A DNA stretch of 64,000 nt from Alkalimonas collagenimarina (lineage in GTDB: Bacteria > Pseudomonadota > Gammaproteobacteria > Enterobacterales > Alteromonadaceae), in contig NZ_JAUZVZ010000017.1 of NCBI RefSeq assembly GCF_030717845.1, positions 17,314-81,313 of the forward strand, read 5' to 3'. Below are positions 31,601-36,859 of this stretch, piece by piece. The notes beneath the pieces were generated by a model. That model was given only the letters and a program-made list of their open reading frames with translations, was not told where the DNA came from and ran no database searches. Position 1 is the stretch's first letter; each line of letters begins with the position of its first letter. The position numbers were made by a program, and so were the translations under genes.

Positions 31601-33533
31601 GCCGGCTCCTGTGTCCAATGCGCAGCCTTTTTCTTGGCTGTTAACACAGCCTCATTATATCCCAGTTCCCTTTGATGCCGTGGCTTCATGGGATAAAGCC
31701 GTGGCGAAACTGGCGGGTAAAACCCTGTATCTGTTAGGAAATGAGCCGCAAACAGCGGCGTTGGCTAAGTTACTCAATCAAGTGTGTGATAAAGCCGGGC
31801 TGGTCGATGTTCCAGCGCTAACCTGCTTGTCCTATCAGCAAGCCGCAGTCATGGACTCGTTAGCGTCATTGCCTGATCATATTTTATGTATAGATACGTT
31901 AGACGACAGCGCACGACAAGCGCAAACAGGCTTGCAGGGGTTATTTGGATTACTCAAAACCACGATGAAAAGTAATTGGCATCAGGCTGTTGAAGTGTAT
32001 TATATCTATGAAGACAGATCTGCCAGCCAAGCGTATCTTGATGCGATGTCCGGATTTTATGAATCCGTGAATCGAGAAAATGAAGGCTATCGCTTTACTT
32101 TGATCCAGCATCGTTCTCAGCAGCAAACCTTACAACAAATGTTGCTACAAGAGGTATTACAGAGCGATGGCGTCAACAAAGCGGTTAAAAAAGTGCAGTA
32201 TCAGCAAGGGATGCGCCACGTAGAGCAACATGTTGAATACCACCAAGATGAGGCTTTCGGGGCTTCAATGAATGGGGCTGAGCCGGTCGCCTTTGAGGCT
32301 GGAAAAACCTACCTCATTACAGGCGGGTTTGGTCCTGTTGGTCGTTTGTTATGTGAACGACTGGTGAAAACCTGGCAGGCCAACTTTGTCGTGCTGTCGC
32401 GCTCTGTGCTGGACGATGAACAGCGAGCGCTGTGCGAGCAGCTCAACCAATACAAAGGGCGCATCCATTACTATGCGGTGGATATTTGTGATCAACTGGC
32501 ACTGCAGCATACCCTGGATCAGGTTACTCAACAATTGGGAGCGATCCATGGTGTGGTGCATATGGCAAGGTTAGTGCACGATAATCTATTGGTAGCGAAA
32601 AGTTGGCAGGAATTTAGCGACACGATACAGGCAAAAGTCACAGGTACGGTTAATCTGGATCAGTGCCTCGCCGAGGCACCATTGGACTTTTTTGTGATGT
32701 TTTCGTCGATTGCCGCTTTTGGCTTGCGCGGCGGAACGGATTACGGTTATTCGGCGGCCTTCCAAAATAGTTTTGCACGCTATCGAAATGGCCTGACAGC
32801 ACAAGGGCGACGTTCTGGTCGAGCAATATCACAATGTTGGGCTGGATGGAGCGTAGACCGATATATGCCAGCTGCGCGAATGGATGTCATGCAAAAACAC
32901 GGTATGGTCCCCATCGATATGGATGCTGCGATGCCAATGTTCTGTGAGAGTTTGAATTTATCCGAGCCCGTGGTCGGGTTTGTCGGGATCTCTGATAAAG
33001 ACAAAGCGAAGCACTTCTTTGGCGTCGATATGCAAGACACTGTGACACCCCAGTCGAAGCAACTTGAACAGCTCTTGAGTGAGTGGTCGACACAACCGTC
33101 ATACCTGAGTGACGGCGACAAAGGGGCAATGAAGGATGCAATGGTTGGCATGTTAGCTCAGTTTGATGTCAATCACTTCAGCGATGCCCAAGTAGCAAAA
33201 GTGCATGGGATCTTGTTTGGCCAAAGCCAAGCGAGTACTGAGGATGCCGTGCGTAAAGTTGCCGCTGAGTCAGCGACTGAGCAGCCACAGGGGGAGCAAC
33301 GCGACATCCAAAAAATTGTCCTGGACACCGTAAAACACGCGTTACTAGTCGAGGAGATCTCGGTTGATGAATCATTACAATACTATGGTATGGACTCTGT
33401 GTCGGCTATGCAGATCTCTTCGCGTTTAAGTAAAAACTTGGGTATGCAGATCGAACCGGTTTGGCTGCTCGAAAACCCAACTGTTCGAGCGTTTGCAGAT
33501 CACTTAAATGCGCAGTTTGCAGACTCAATATAA
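13641..33533 (+). CDS. tmpD: Giant trans-AT PKS with four modules (MmpD/TmpD-like)
   Basis: A 6630-residue synthase with no AT or TE. Module 1: KS (C177, H312, H351), KR (about 830-1010; Y982, Asn position S986), C-methyltransferase (about 1290, EIGAGTGGT), ACP (S1555). Module 2: KS (C1795), DH (about 2260, H-VIH-G-KKIL-P), KR (about 2740; Y2887, N2891), a dead ACP (M3024 replaces the Ser), active ACP (S3129). Module 3: KS (C3398), DH (about 3858), KR (about 4370; Y4513, S4517), MT (about 4830), three ACPs (S5088, S5191, S5298). Module 4: KS (C5551), KR (GGFGPVG; Y6368, Asn position A6372), ACP (S6586). The order KS-KR-MT-ACP / KS-DH-KR-ACP / KS-DH-KR-MT-ACP / KS-KR-ACP matches my knowledge of mupirocin MmpD and fits two methyl branches in the monic-acid backbone. 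The last ACP must hand its chain to a further synthase not present here. Confidence 0.9.
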   Translation: MSTISHKDIAIIGMACRFPKAENYHQYWENLLAQKSCISDIPHTRWDWRHYDGDPLVEVNKSNSRWGGFIDKVNCFDYRFFGISPSTAQAMDPQQRIMLELSWACMEDAGVVPQSLAGQNVGVYIGAFNFDYKELLEKHDRPIEAYQSTGTANAIIANRISHFYDFNGPSVTVDTACSASMNAVHSAMQSLQLGETDLALAGGINLILTPTRHISFSKTGMLSPSGQSKSFDAGADGYVRSEGAGLILLKPLAAALADNDQIHGVIKGGAVNHCGKTHTLTYPSYQAQAQVISRAMHNAQVTPDTMTYIEAHGTGTPKGDPIEIQGLQHAFQHSTDTQYCAIGSAKSNIGHLEAAAGIAGIIKVLLSMRAGVLPGLANFKSLNPRITLDDSPFYVLQNTQPWQQRTDSQGYLLPRRAGVSAFGFGGTNGHIVLEEAPARAQPSPQEAAQSPHIFVFSAKAEASLQAQLTNMHAWLSRQTTLALAQLSANLYRHRTHFSKRVVVIASSQAALLENLQDAIAAVAEQAYGKPFHRERQREAPVYDQAAQWLQGMDIDHHQVIPELTQHISLPSYAFEPSPCWFELLPEADNQALYAPTEATPELAVHRVVQGENMAAGVGKCALVPRWVPLEPQLQNDVASSQTGTVCHEGVVCVVGANVSQQTTLSALHDRVYFFDAQQSPDKALAEIASQHISHVIWIPPMAGDDVPGGAQNRAVQVCFQWLQFVLHGLSVAPSCVTLLMQQDKDLPEDIAFEHAPLVGMLGSISKEYPALNVRLFDVGNDTEWPLQIIGDIQRRVDGVHLYRNGQWLVRQFVPIKWANTLSTTAQESVLCRPGGVYVLVGGAGGIGRAVTAYMLKQQNVHIVWLGRRALDPQIQSSIEQLRKEGGTLQYVQADVTEYGALQTAYHTILKQFGRVNGVINAAMVFKACAFKNMSFDDFSAVYDAKVQSSVNLARLLKYESLDYLVNFSSINSFITAAEQSHYAAGSMFQDTLSNALQRVVPFQVKTINWGYWTAEGALADSDMFQYWRAKSGVGDLTITDAMAVLETVMRSELHQVAYINALTASANLPNTDLKQRCYVDAVARRDALELSDLNRFLLPAGPELGGGLTFRAADELTIQYMWYQLYRCGLFDGSDLTLQALQQRLQQLRAEQTVSYLQLWLHKAINLLCERGMLAYQTSEQGAQCGLSITEQGRQLATDERILTQWAEACANWTADPATAAQARLLDATLSALPAVLSAEKRATEVMFPESSMRLLEGIYKHNPVSDYFNRLVADVVSHIIRHGFMHGKKTRILEIGAGTGGTSALIFETLQGVQHQVEEYCYTDISRAFLMHAHTHYQAHNPFLKTAIFNVEQPVDEQAVERGSYDMVIATNVLHATRNIRNTLRNAKALLKAGGVLILNELSEDSIFCHMTFGLLEGWWLHEDSAIRIPECPGLTSLGWKQALEQEGYHDVAFPQLSAHPLGQQIIVAKSNGVQFAQTQPSADTQPPPAAANIDTDGASIKDETETNVQPVATQAHSVSELKNTIKQVIADALKYSVNDIQVDESFADYGVDSITGVNVVQALNEALSLTLHSTCLFDYTNITRLVDHIASQLPEKHIAQNESTDDEGAAQNQPELQSRAPASMPAASSDDDIAIVGMSGRFGKADNVSALWAALERGEDLVEPVRRWNLAQYYPDTDPSEYCDTGALLTRIDQFDPGFFNLSPKEATYMDPQQRLFMETCWHALEDAGLSEQSLDGEAVSIYVGCEQGDYDHLFDDAPLAQAFWGNAPSIIPARISYHLNLKGPAIAIDTACSSSLVAIHHACESLRHVDVDIAIAGGVFVQSTPDFYLKSNRANMLSKSGKCYTFDERADGFVPGEGVGVVVLKRLRDAIANKDRIYGVIKASGINQDGTSNGITAPSSMSQESLIRDTYDNFNINPENIQLVEAHGTGTRLGDPIEYEALSRAYRHYSKHTAWSALGSIKTNLGHAATAAGMAGLCKILLSLQHKKIPASLHYNTGNPAIQFDGSPFYVNTELSDWQSHGQRPRAAAISSFGFSGTNAHLVIEEAPELPPTEATQTHYLLCLSAKTAQQLSRRVEDLLVHVQRGLVSSCADLSYSLLLRRSHFEYRFACVVESLAQAEQTLKQWIAREPGAQVYDNIQSVTASAARPGYAQFAMDSLNKAITAQNHELYQQALAMLGQLYSEGEACDFSVLFQHSAARVITLPDYPFERKTIWIDNPGETKSSAAVQQRANTLHPLVHHNASTFLQQRFVSHFDGQDYFSQQHVIHGKKILPGVSMVEMVRAALSMSTHGTKPVEQQTLVMNNIGWLTPFILDEPAKTVHIDLSRDETCTRFEVNSVTSSAQAEPLTHCSGEVQLETSSAPSSRAEPERPESGSLVLSAESVYAYFEQCQIAYGVQFRRVSQLTLSGTHGVADIVAHPEQSVTQKEMMIEPGMFDGVLQSAAVLIARSCHIHEALVPIALEQLWIYGAFNGTVRAHINLHSDLSAHAGVHKVNIEVFSEDGKLIASMTGLSFRAMVPTSPSPDKVPVSAAQDGQTLQFSRAIQPTARTVSFAPSDRVTLDKAQLIVVLDEGQVQIQVGADSASCQAQLQQVCGQFNGAIHQDFDKTLAQYSTCLLAILQLLIQQKHLTEIRLQVVAVAPMAEDDANILTSVTSSLSALLKTIALEDPRFHCQFIDLAARQGTAPPSQAHISGLCHVAAKHQGEAYLLYKNNTLYRETWTEMDPVATPLSPWRDDAVYLITGGLGGIGYAIAQDIVQHARTARIFLLGSRQADRQTEQQIAQLNGLGGHASYHSVDVTQVGALNTFIAAHKNALKRITILHCAGVTRDSLVAYMAPAHLHQTYQPKTAGVVNLDIATEHLDVEHLVLFSSVSAVLGNVGQGNYATANKFMDWYATYRNQLSQRGERRGRTVSINWPIWGTEGMAIDAPTLARMHQDWGMSTMAPQEGLQTLYQVLQGRHDNVFVMHGVSARIRALFNAPSEPQSSDQTMDFLIAQSCELTGVAAHELDTHLAFDEYGFDMTQRSALIDRLSAKLGESIDKAILYSARSLDELNAYLNHPTDHPQQSPELSNSSAQVSSEQHTPVATQQFTDNVAQLLRELVQQHTDIALEDITSEAHFERYGIDSLMVVSMTSALEKICGRLPKTLFFEYNSIAQISQYISEHYPDKLQAHFAPTTDVDARTAATEGESIDGELTQHCAASQKEAQQAENTALPAQPEHIAIVGIAGRYPKASSLHEFWQNLVQGVDAITEIPASRWDHSRYFDERKGVLGKTYSKWGGFIDGVDEFDPLFFNISPHDAEFMDPQERIFLQCAYHALEDAGYADTYCAQPGANPLGEQVGVFVGVMYSEYQLYGAQQGVHGTPISLGASAASIANRVSFSLNFTGPSLAVDSMCSASLTSIHLACESILNGHCDAAIAGGVNLNLHPNKYLNLAQGNFASSEGRCKSFAADGNGYVPSEGCGALILKPLSQALRDNDHIYGLIKASSINHAGKTNGYTVPSPNAQAEVISRALSSAGVDVTTLGYIEAHGTGTSLGDPIEISGLEKAFNGMSSAPFSCRIGSVKSNIGHCEGAAGVAGVSKVLLQMKHQKLVPSIHAQTLNPNIDFEHSLLQLQTDYEDWPHQQLGGTMLPYRAGISSFGAGGANAHIVLEEYPAPARSAADDRDVVLPYMFSAVTPQQLSTLVSDFLAWFAAGHFDLVTLADIAYTLQVGRKALKERLVIIASSRTELVEKLKSYQGGQAVTGVFSANIKAAREAPDQVVSGFIAYPWLLDWCLGHSVDPQALWFAHQQVRRVSLPTYPFKQDSYWYTSICDDAPQLAPVTPHQHPLLQRNTSNFAGVCYENDFNGQEWFLRDHQVSGEKVLPGLAYLEMAVQAAKDVSQLSDSNRLSLSNIIWRRAVVVGEQGGRVDMTLTPKDSNNDIEFMVQHNGALCMSAQLNIHQPGSQDDRSGGNKQPDLQQLKDSARAMAPAGFYAEFARHGITYGETHRLVQALYVTPTQVLASIALAQTQQDQLRTFTLHPGLMDAALQSIKAFYIQDADPRLMVPFSCQQVLIHAALSPTMWVLCRRDNKGAKHQFDIEVFNNTGELSVQFKQLAVMPYHGPGSVHHAPSDEQDNMTKISASQSATSRVASQHEAWDQYLIPRWTTVAVAAEHESRDTQRNTLVVELGDYSKALSVLQYNKGTSIALKESYSVEDIVNKITHAGEFDEIVCLAANVELDYERASGHDLDLAYTKLSSMQKGSALLCFNFIKALLQSGYANRALDIKLVTIHAFSVLPGEGADPAYASLHGLFGCLAKEYKNWQVTAVDSDFISGLPIHALSRIEQATDGVSIAYRQGQWFIQQLYSYTPPSVSDEPYRDGGVYVVVGGAGGLGQVWSEMMIKTHQSHVIWIGRREQDSAISDAIERLAQYGPKPWYLCADASDPVAMRDALDAIKLRHSHIHGVVHSALVLQDRSLARMSQDEFLGCLSAKVDISLCLAQTFKAESLDFALFFSSLIAFTRNPGQANYATGSVFEDVFATQINRHWSCKVSVINWGYWGDVGAVSDASYRQRMEQAGILSIQPAPAMAAIHHLLSSDEPQLGFIRVDSGAQVGGVNEHAQITRAQALPDVLPDIQAEFNLAYQAGTARQQALSHLEQLDQQASQALADALLPLLAVQLRAAGIFAMNHGSEVSMSDLVGSIQRLGLNAFHSTMFSQWLTYSVELLQQAGWIKQAGQQLLSLQPVQALNADTCWQRWKQYCQHNQDNNLIAAKATLLDAMVTAIPGIITGKLKATDIMFPQSSMALVEGVYKNNEVSDYFNHDVALTVCAAIRAWQQQGHGRTLRILEIGAGTGGTTAGLLEKLRPFAPQIAEYCYTDVSQAFLNHAQTHYVADFPFIKTQLLNIEQPLLAQGVNTGSYDIVIAAQVLHATKSISTTLVHTKALLKRNGVLILNELSERSVYSHLTFGLLDGWWLYQDAALRMPYSPGLSSSGWQHCLAAQGFSQSYFPAPQSHGMGQQIVIAISDGNYILPRQAGSTELPLGVGKPTEQAAQTVPAASASSGQTAHALTQVNSVIMQAFSAALKVPTESIDPTEAFSDYGLDSITGVNVAQTISTELGVDLNTTALFDYVNVEQLAQYVVSLLSDQAENDIPHVKPTMSRAAPGHSWQVDHAEVMAVITRALSYALKVPPEVIEPTEAFSDYGLDSITGVSVAQTISNDLNIDLNTTVLFDHVNVEQLCQHILAQNPDITEATVSTSAPPEWAAAQSSQSKVADDAQQAAIYAVITQALCDALKVPAADIDPHEGFADYGLDSISGVGVAQQISQQLGIELSTTVLFDYVSVHQLADHILTSYPRLGIAVKASSADDAQAVQTASDNDLMPSANDVQQTPKHDVQDAPAWREYPDEAIAVVGMSGRFPGSESVDALWHNIANRVDLVTPLTRWDMSKYAGLSADFCAQGGFLSHIDQFDPGFFNISGTEATYMDPQQRLFLQESWKALEDAGYAGDPNFGEKAGVYVGCNSGDYKNILSQEAPAQAFWGNASSITPARLSYYLNLMGPAVAVDTACSSSLVAIHLACQGLWSGELDVALAGGVFVQSTPEFYLQADRANMLSKRGRCQTFDAAADGFVPAEGVGVLILKRLADALADGDHIHGVIKGSGTNQDGASNGITAPSAKSQQKLIKEVHRRFNIAPEDIQLIEAHGTGTSLGDPIESEGLKASFQSDSAQPANACALGSIKSNMGHAITAAGVASAIKVLMALKHRQLPPTIHYEKLNAKINFGDTSFYVNTELMPWAQPVSKPRTAAISSFGFSGTNAHLVLEEAPITGHVQPQRAQYLFILSSQSQPQLVTMAKQLLAHSQSHELDLAATSFTLLNGRKHCAHRLAWVARDQQELAQILTAYIEGTEHPAYSYAQFDRKAFKKQLSLQAYSNECVQRFTSSQSAQEQYDALRIIADLFVQGYRIELSRLFLDTERRRVPLPTYPFEQKKYWAPASEGGDDTGAEPAPVSNAQPFSWLLTQPHYIPVPFDAVASWDKAVAKLAGKTLYLLGNEPQTAALAKLLNQVCDKAGLVDVPALTCLSYQQAAVMDSLASLPDHILCIDTLDDSARQAQTGLQGLFGLLKTTMKSNWHQAVEVYYIYEDRSASQAYLDAMSGFYESVNRENEGYRFTLIQHRSQQQTLQQMLLQEVLQSDGVNKAVKKVQYQQGMRHVEQHVEYHQDEAFGASMNGAEPVAFEAGKTYLITGGFGPVGRLLCERLVKTWQANFVVLSRSVLDDEQRALCEQLNQYKGRIHYYAVDICDQLALQHTLDQVTQQLGAIHGVVHMARLVHDNLLVAKSWQEFSDTIQAKVTGTVNLDQCLAEAPLDFFVMFSSIAAFGLRGGTDYGYSAAFQNSFARYRNGLTAQGRRSGRAISQCWAGWSVDRYMPAARMDVMQKHGMVPIDMDAAMPMFCESLNLSEPVVGFVGISDKDKAKHFFGVDMQDTVTPQSKQLEQLLSEWSTQPSYLSDGDKGAMKDAMVGMLAQFDVNHFSDAQVAKVHGILFGQSQASTEDAVRKVAAESATEQPQGEQRDIQKIVLDTVKHALLVEEISVDESLQYYGMDSVSAMQISSRLSKNLGMQIEPVWLLENPTVRAFADHLNAQFADSI
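28798..29655 (+). repeat. Three tandem ACP-coding repeats in tmpD module 3
   Basis: Three consecutive ACP units of about 103-107 codons carry the cores DYGLDSITGVNVAQ, DYGLDSITGVSVAQ and DYGLDSISGVGVAQ. All keep the attachment serine (S5088, S5191, S5298). The words around them (ALKVP, NTTVLFDYVNVEQL-like) are nearly identical, which points to recent duplication or gene conversion. None has the tryptophan flag that marks ACPs served by beta-branching HMG-CoA synthases. Confidence 0.85.
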
Positions 33534-33625
33534 AACATGACATGAACAGAGTGCCCCTCGTTGCTGCCAAACGTGGTCATAGTGCAGGGGCAAGTTACGA
33601 TATTTTAAGGATTAGAGGTTTAAAT

Positions 33626-34558
33626 ATGATGAGGCTATCCTGTTTACATTCTGTCAAATACTTCCTGGGAGAAGTGGAGCACCAATATGATGATGTTGAA
33701 GTTTTTCACAGTGTGTTAGCAGAACATGGACTGCCAAATATGCCCAAGCTGTTTGCTTGGGGAGGGTATCGCACGTCAGCCAAAACGATATTCGAAATGG
33801 CATTTGATACTATGCAGCAGACACTTGCCGTAGCACCCGTGGAGGCACAAGAGGTTGACCTTGTGATCATTTGTAGTTCCGATTTTAGTCCATTGGATGA
33901 AACCCTGTCGTATAGCCAGCTGCTGCTATCTTTGGGGATGGAGCGCGCGTTCCCAATGGGTGTTACGGTCTCTGACTGTGCGAATCTACTGTCAGTATTA
34001 GATATGGCCAGAGACTTTATTGAAAGTGGTAAATATCAGCACATTTTGCTGGTCACCAGTAATAAAATCCGTGATGAGCAGCATCGCTTTCAAGATTACG
34101 CGCTGTTTAGTGATGGTGCAGCAAGTTTTATGGTGTCCAGTAAAAAGGCGTTGAGCCAGATGCCTGAAGACGGGCTGGATATTGTGGATTCTCAGATCAA
34201 TGCACACTTACAGTTAAAATTGGCGGGGGAAGACATCGACGATACGCCGCTATTTACCATCACAGCACAACAATTAATGGCGCGTAATCACCTGACTATT
34301 CGCGACCTTAGCAAAGTCTTTAGCAACAACCTTTACATGCCGGTGATCACCCTCAAAGAGGGCTGTATTGGCGTCAGCAAAGCACAGCTCTATCTGGACA
34401 ATATCGCGCGATTTGGACATTGTTTTTCTGCCGACTCGATTATTAACCTGGTCGATTATATGGCCAGCTCAGCGACGACTCATGGGGAGTACTTTGCATT
34501 GCACTCCAGCGCGTCAGGGCTAAGAGCACAAGTGTTGTTGCAGGTATGTCGAGACTAA
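33626..34558 (+). CDS. Ketoacyl-ACP synthase III-like protein (MupB-like)
   Basis: A 310-residue thiolase-fold protein resembling KAS III. The frame is open further upstream but there overlaps the end of tmpD. ATG 33626, behind AGAGG, is the sensible start and gives the usual KAS III length. The nucleophile C118 lies in VSDCANL, close to the FabH position. The two other FabH catalytic residues differ: the HQAN histidine aligns with N234 (FSNNLY), and the NTS asparagine aligns with H265 (FGHCFS). This makes an ordinary decarboxylative condensing enzyme unlikely and suggests acyl transfer or a special condensation, as in CerJ/ChlB-type KAS III homologues. Mupirocin has a KAS III-like MupB of unproven role next to its PKS genes. 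An HMG-CoA synthase is less likely from length and motifs. Confidence 0.75.
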   Translation: MMRLSCLHSVKYFLGEVEHQYDDVEVFHSVLAEHGLPNMPKLFAWGGYRTSAKTIFEMAFDTMQQTLAVAPVEAQEVDLVIICSSDFSPLDETLSYSQLLLSLGMERAFPMGVTVSDCANLLSVLDMARDFIESGKYQHILLVTSNKIRDEQHRFQDYALFSDGAASFMVSSKKALSQMPEDGLDIVDSQINAHLQLKLAGEDIDDTPLFTITAQQLMARNHLTIRDLSKVFSNNLYMPVITLKEGCIGVSKAQLYLDNIARFGHCFSADSIINLVDYMASSATTHGEYFALHSSASGLRAQVLLQVCRD

Positions 34559-34627
34559 CCATACCCATATCAACAAGGGATTTTTAATAATAACCGGGTA
34601 GGTGAGCGGCTGCCCGTGGAGGCGTTT

Positions 34628-35797
34628 ATGAAAGACAGTGCACCGGATATGCTCGCTGCGCGGTATGCCTTTTCCGATTCTGTGGTGGTTAAAAACCGCA
34701 TTTTTAAATCGGCGATGAGTGAACAGTTAGGTGATAAAAATCATAATCCAACTGATAAGTTAGTGACCTTATATCGTTTATGGGCAGAGGGAGATATTGG
34801 TATTTCAGTGTCTGGCAATATTATGATTGATAGGGCGGCCCTGTCCGGGGCAAGGGATGTGGTGTTAGACCAACACAGTGATCTGGACAGCTTTCTCCGC
34901 TGGACCGCTGCGGGCAGTGAAAATAACACCCATTTTTGGGCGCAAATCAATCATCCCGGGAAGCAAATTATTAGCCAGTTATGTGCTCAACCCGTGGCCC
35001 CCTCTGTGGTGCCTTTGAGCAATGGCCTTGCGCGCCATTTTAATTTGCCACGGGCACTGACAGACGAGGAGATCCTGGCCCTGATAGACAAGTTTGCAAG
35101 CTGCGCAGCGCTGTGTAAACAAGTGGGCTTTGGCGGTGTACAGATCCACGCAGCCCACGGCTATCTGATCAGTCAGTTTCTCTCACCACTGCATAATAGA
35201 CGTACAGACAGGTGGGGCGGGAGTTTGCAAAACCGGATGCGCATCTTAGTGGCAATTTATGAGTCAATTCGCCTTGCCGTTGGCCCGGATTATCCGGTGG
35301 CCATAAAACTCAACTCGGCAGACTTTCAGCGGGGCGGGTTTAGTGAAACAGAGTCAATGGAGGTTGCCAGAATGTTGGATGATATGGGGGTCGACCAAAT
35401 AGAGATCTCTGGCGGCACCTATGAGAACCCGGTCATGATGGGGAAGATGAAAGACAGCACCCAGGCGCGGGAGTCTTATTTTTTTGAATATGCCAAGCAA
35501 ATTCGCACTCAGGTTAACACGGCGCTGGTTGTTACGGGCGGGTTCCGAAGCGCCAAGGGGATGAGAGCATGTTTACAGAGCGGCGCTGCGGATTTTGTGG
35601 GGGTTGCGCGGGCTTTGGTCGTCGATCCCAAGTTTGCCAGACTGGTGCTCGCCGATACACAAAGCGGGTTGACCTTACCGAGAGATCCGCAAGGGGAACA
35701 TATGAGCATCGCTTGGTATGAGAGTAAGATCAGAGGGCTGACTCGTCAGGCTGGCACAAGCAGAGTGTCAAAAATAAGCAAACAAGAAGGAGTGTAA
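34628..35797 (+). CDS. tmlC: FMN-dependent old yellow enzyme family oxidoreductase (MupC-like)
   Basis: A 389-residue NADH:flavin oxidoreductase of the old yellow enzyme/2,4-dienoyl-CoA reductase type. ATG 34628 is chosen over an upstream in-frame GTG because GGAGG at 34618-34622 sits exactly right for it. Visible features are the N-terminal FKSAMSE (FMN-binding strand), NHPGKQ, the strongly conserved HAAHGYLISQFLSP then RTDRWGGS segment, and the phosphate-binding VTGGFRS late in the barrel. It should reduce an activated C=C bond. Mupirocin MupC is the same family and lies at the same place relative to mmpD. It is followed two bases later by the next gene, so the two are almost certainly co-translated. 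Confidence 0.85.
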   Translation: MKDSAPDMLAARYAFSDSVVVKNRIFKSAMSEQLGDKNHNPTDKLVTLYRLWAEGDIGISVSGNIMIDRAALSGARDVVLDQHSDLDSFLRWTAAGSENNTHFWAQINHPGKQIISQLCAQPVAPSVVPLSNGLARHFNLPRALTDEEILALIDKFASCAALCKQVGFGGVQIHAAHGYLISQFLSPLHNRRTDRWGGSLQNRMRILVAIYESIRLAVGPDYPVAIKLNSADFQRGGFSETESMEVARMLDDMGVDQIEISGGTYENPVMMGKMKDSTQARESYFFEYAKQIRTQVNTALVVTGGFRSAKGMRACLQSGAADFVGVARALVVDPKFARLVLADTQSGLTLPRDPQGEHMSIAWYESKIRGLTRQAGTSRVSKISKQEGV

Positions 35798-35799
35798 TT

Positions 35800-36858
35800 G
35801 TGCGTGAAACGGTATGTGTTACGGGGGCAAGTGGCTATTTAGGGACACATGTTGTCGCTGAGTTGCTTTCACAAGGTTACCGGGTAATCGCCTCGGTGAG
35901 AGAGGTCGCAAGTGAGGGGGCGCAGCATCTGCGCCAGCTGGCACTGGCACATGGCGCAGATACGCTTGAGGTGATGCGCGCTGATTTTACTGTGCCAAAT
36001 AGTTTAGATGCCGCCCTGGCAGGCAGCGACTTTTTGATTGCCTGTGCGGCAACGACGGCACTGGGGTTTACCCGAGATGTCGATGTGCCACACACACACC
36101 AGGATGCGAACATCATAGGTGCCGACAATATGTTGCAAAGCGTGAAGCGCTGCACACATTTGAAAAAAGTCGTGTATAGCTCTTCAATGGCTGCGGTATT
36201 TCGTTCGGATGTTGGCGGCGATCACCTATATGACGAAAGTGACTGGAATAATGATAGTAAAGCCAATAGTGAGCCCTATTTTTATTCTAAAACACAGGCT
36301 GAGCGGTTATTAAAGACCCAGCATGAAGCGGATACATCGGGTGCATTCCCCCCACTGGTGCGATTTAACCCATCTGTTTTGATGGGGCCGTTTACTGCCA
36401 GGGCGCACCAAGATTCCAGTATTTCCATATTGCGTAATTTACTTAATGCACGCGCAAGTGGCTGTCCTCGCTTGTATTACAGCATTGCCGATGTGCGCGA
36501 TGTTGCGAGAATATATGTGGAAGCTTTGCGCAATCCTGCTGTCGAGGGGCGTTACTTATTGCCGGGTAAGTCAATTTCGTTGTTGGGCATTGCCGCCGTT
36601 GTCGCACAGCATTTCCCTATGTATAAGATGCCGCGCCGTGAATTAAAGGGTGCGATGGTGTACGCCTTAGCGGCGCACAACACGGGGTTAACGACGGCTT
36701 ACCTGGACAAGTTCTTAGGTATTGAGCACCGCTTTGATGACAGTAAGTTAAAGCGGGATTTTTGTGATCCATATCGCATCGATTTAGTGCAGACCCTGAT
36801 AGACTCTGTGACTGCGATACGCACCGTTGCTCAGCCAGGTGTCCAGTCTGCGATTTAA
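35800..36858 (+). CDS. NAD(P)-dependent dihydroflavonol-reductase-like ketoreductase (MupF-like)
   Basis: A 352-residue extended short-chain dehydrogenase of the epimerase/dihydroflavonol-4-reductase group. It starts at GTG 35800 behind AAGAAGGAG, two bases after the preceding stop. The Rossmann motif is GASGYLG at residues 9-15. The catalytic pair is in YFYSK (YxxxK), with the serine in VYSSSM. The family reduces ketones on small acyl or polyketide substrates, and MupF of mupirocin is a ketoreductase of this kind, which is the likely counterpart. The gene ends tail to tail with a minus-strand gene with only one base between. No terminator hairpin is visible there. Confidence 0.8.
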   Translation: MRETVCVTGASGYLGTHVVAELLSQGYRVIASVREVASEGAQHLRQLALAHGADTLEVMRADFTVPNSLDAALAGSDFLIACAATTALGFTRDVDVPHTHQDANIIGADNMLQSVKRCTHLKKVVYSSSMAAVFRSDVGGDHLYDESDWNNDSKANSEPYFYSKTQAERLLKTQHEADTSGAFPPLVRFNPSVLMGPFTARAHQDSSISILRNLLNARASGCPRLYYSIADVRDVARIYVEALRNPAVEGRYLLPGKSISLLGIAAVVAQHFPMYKMPRRELKGAMVYALAAHNTGLTTAYLDKFLGIEHRFDDSKLKRDFCDPYRIDLVQTLIDSVTAIRTVAQPGVQSAI

Positions 36859-36859
36859 T

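Noticed and set aside
33461..33625. Upstream extension of the KAS III-like frame to 33461
   Set aside because: It overlaps the end of tmpD, has no KAS III similarity, and the ATG at 33626 has a better start site and gives the normal length.
33626..34558. HMG-CoA synthase of a beta-branching cassette
   Set aside because: It is too short (310 residues) and has KAS III-type layout; the companion enoyl-CoA hydratases and decarboxylating KS are absent nearby.
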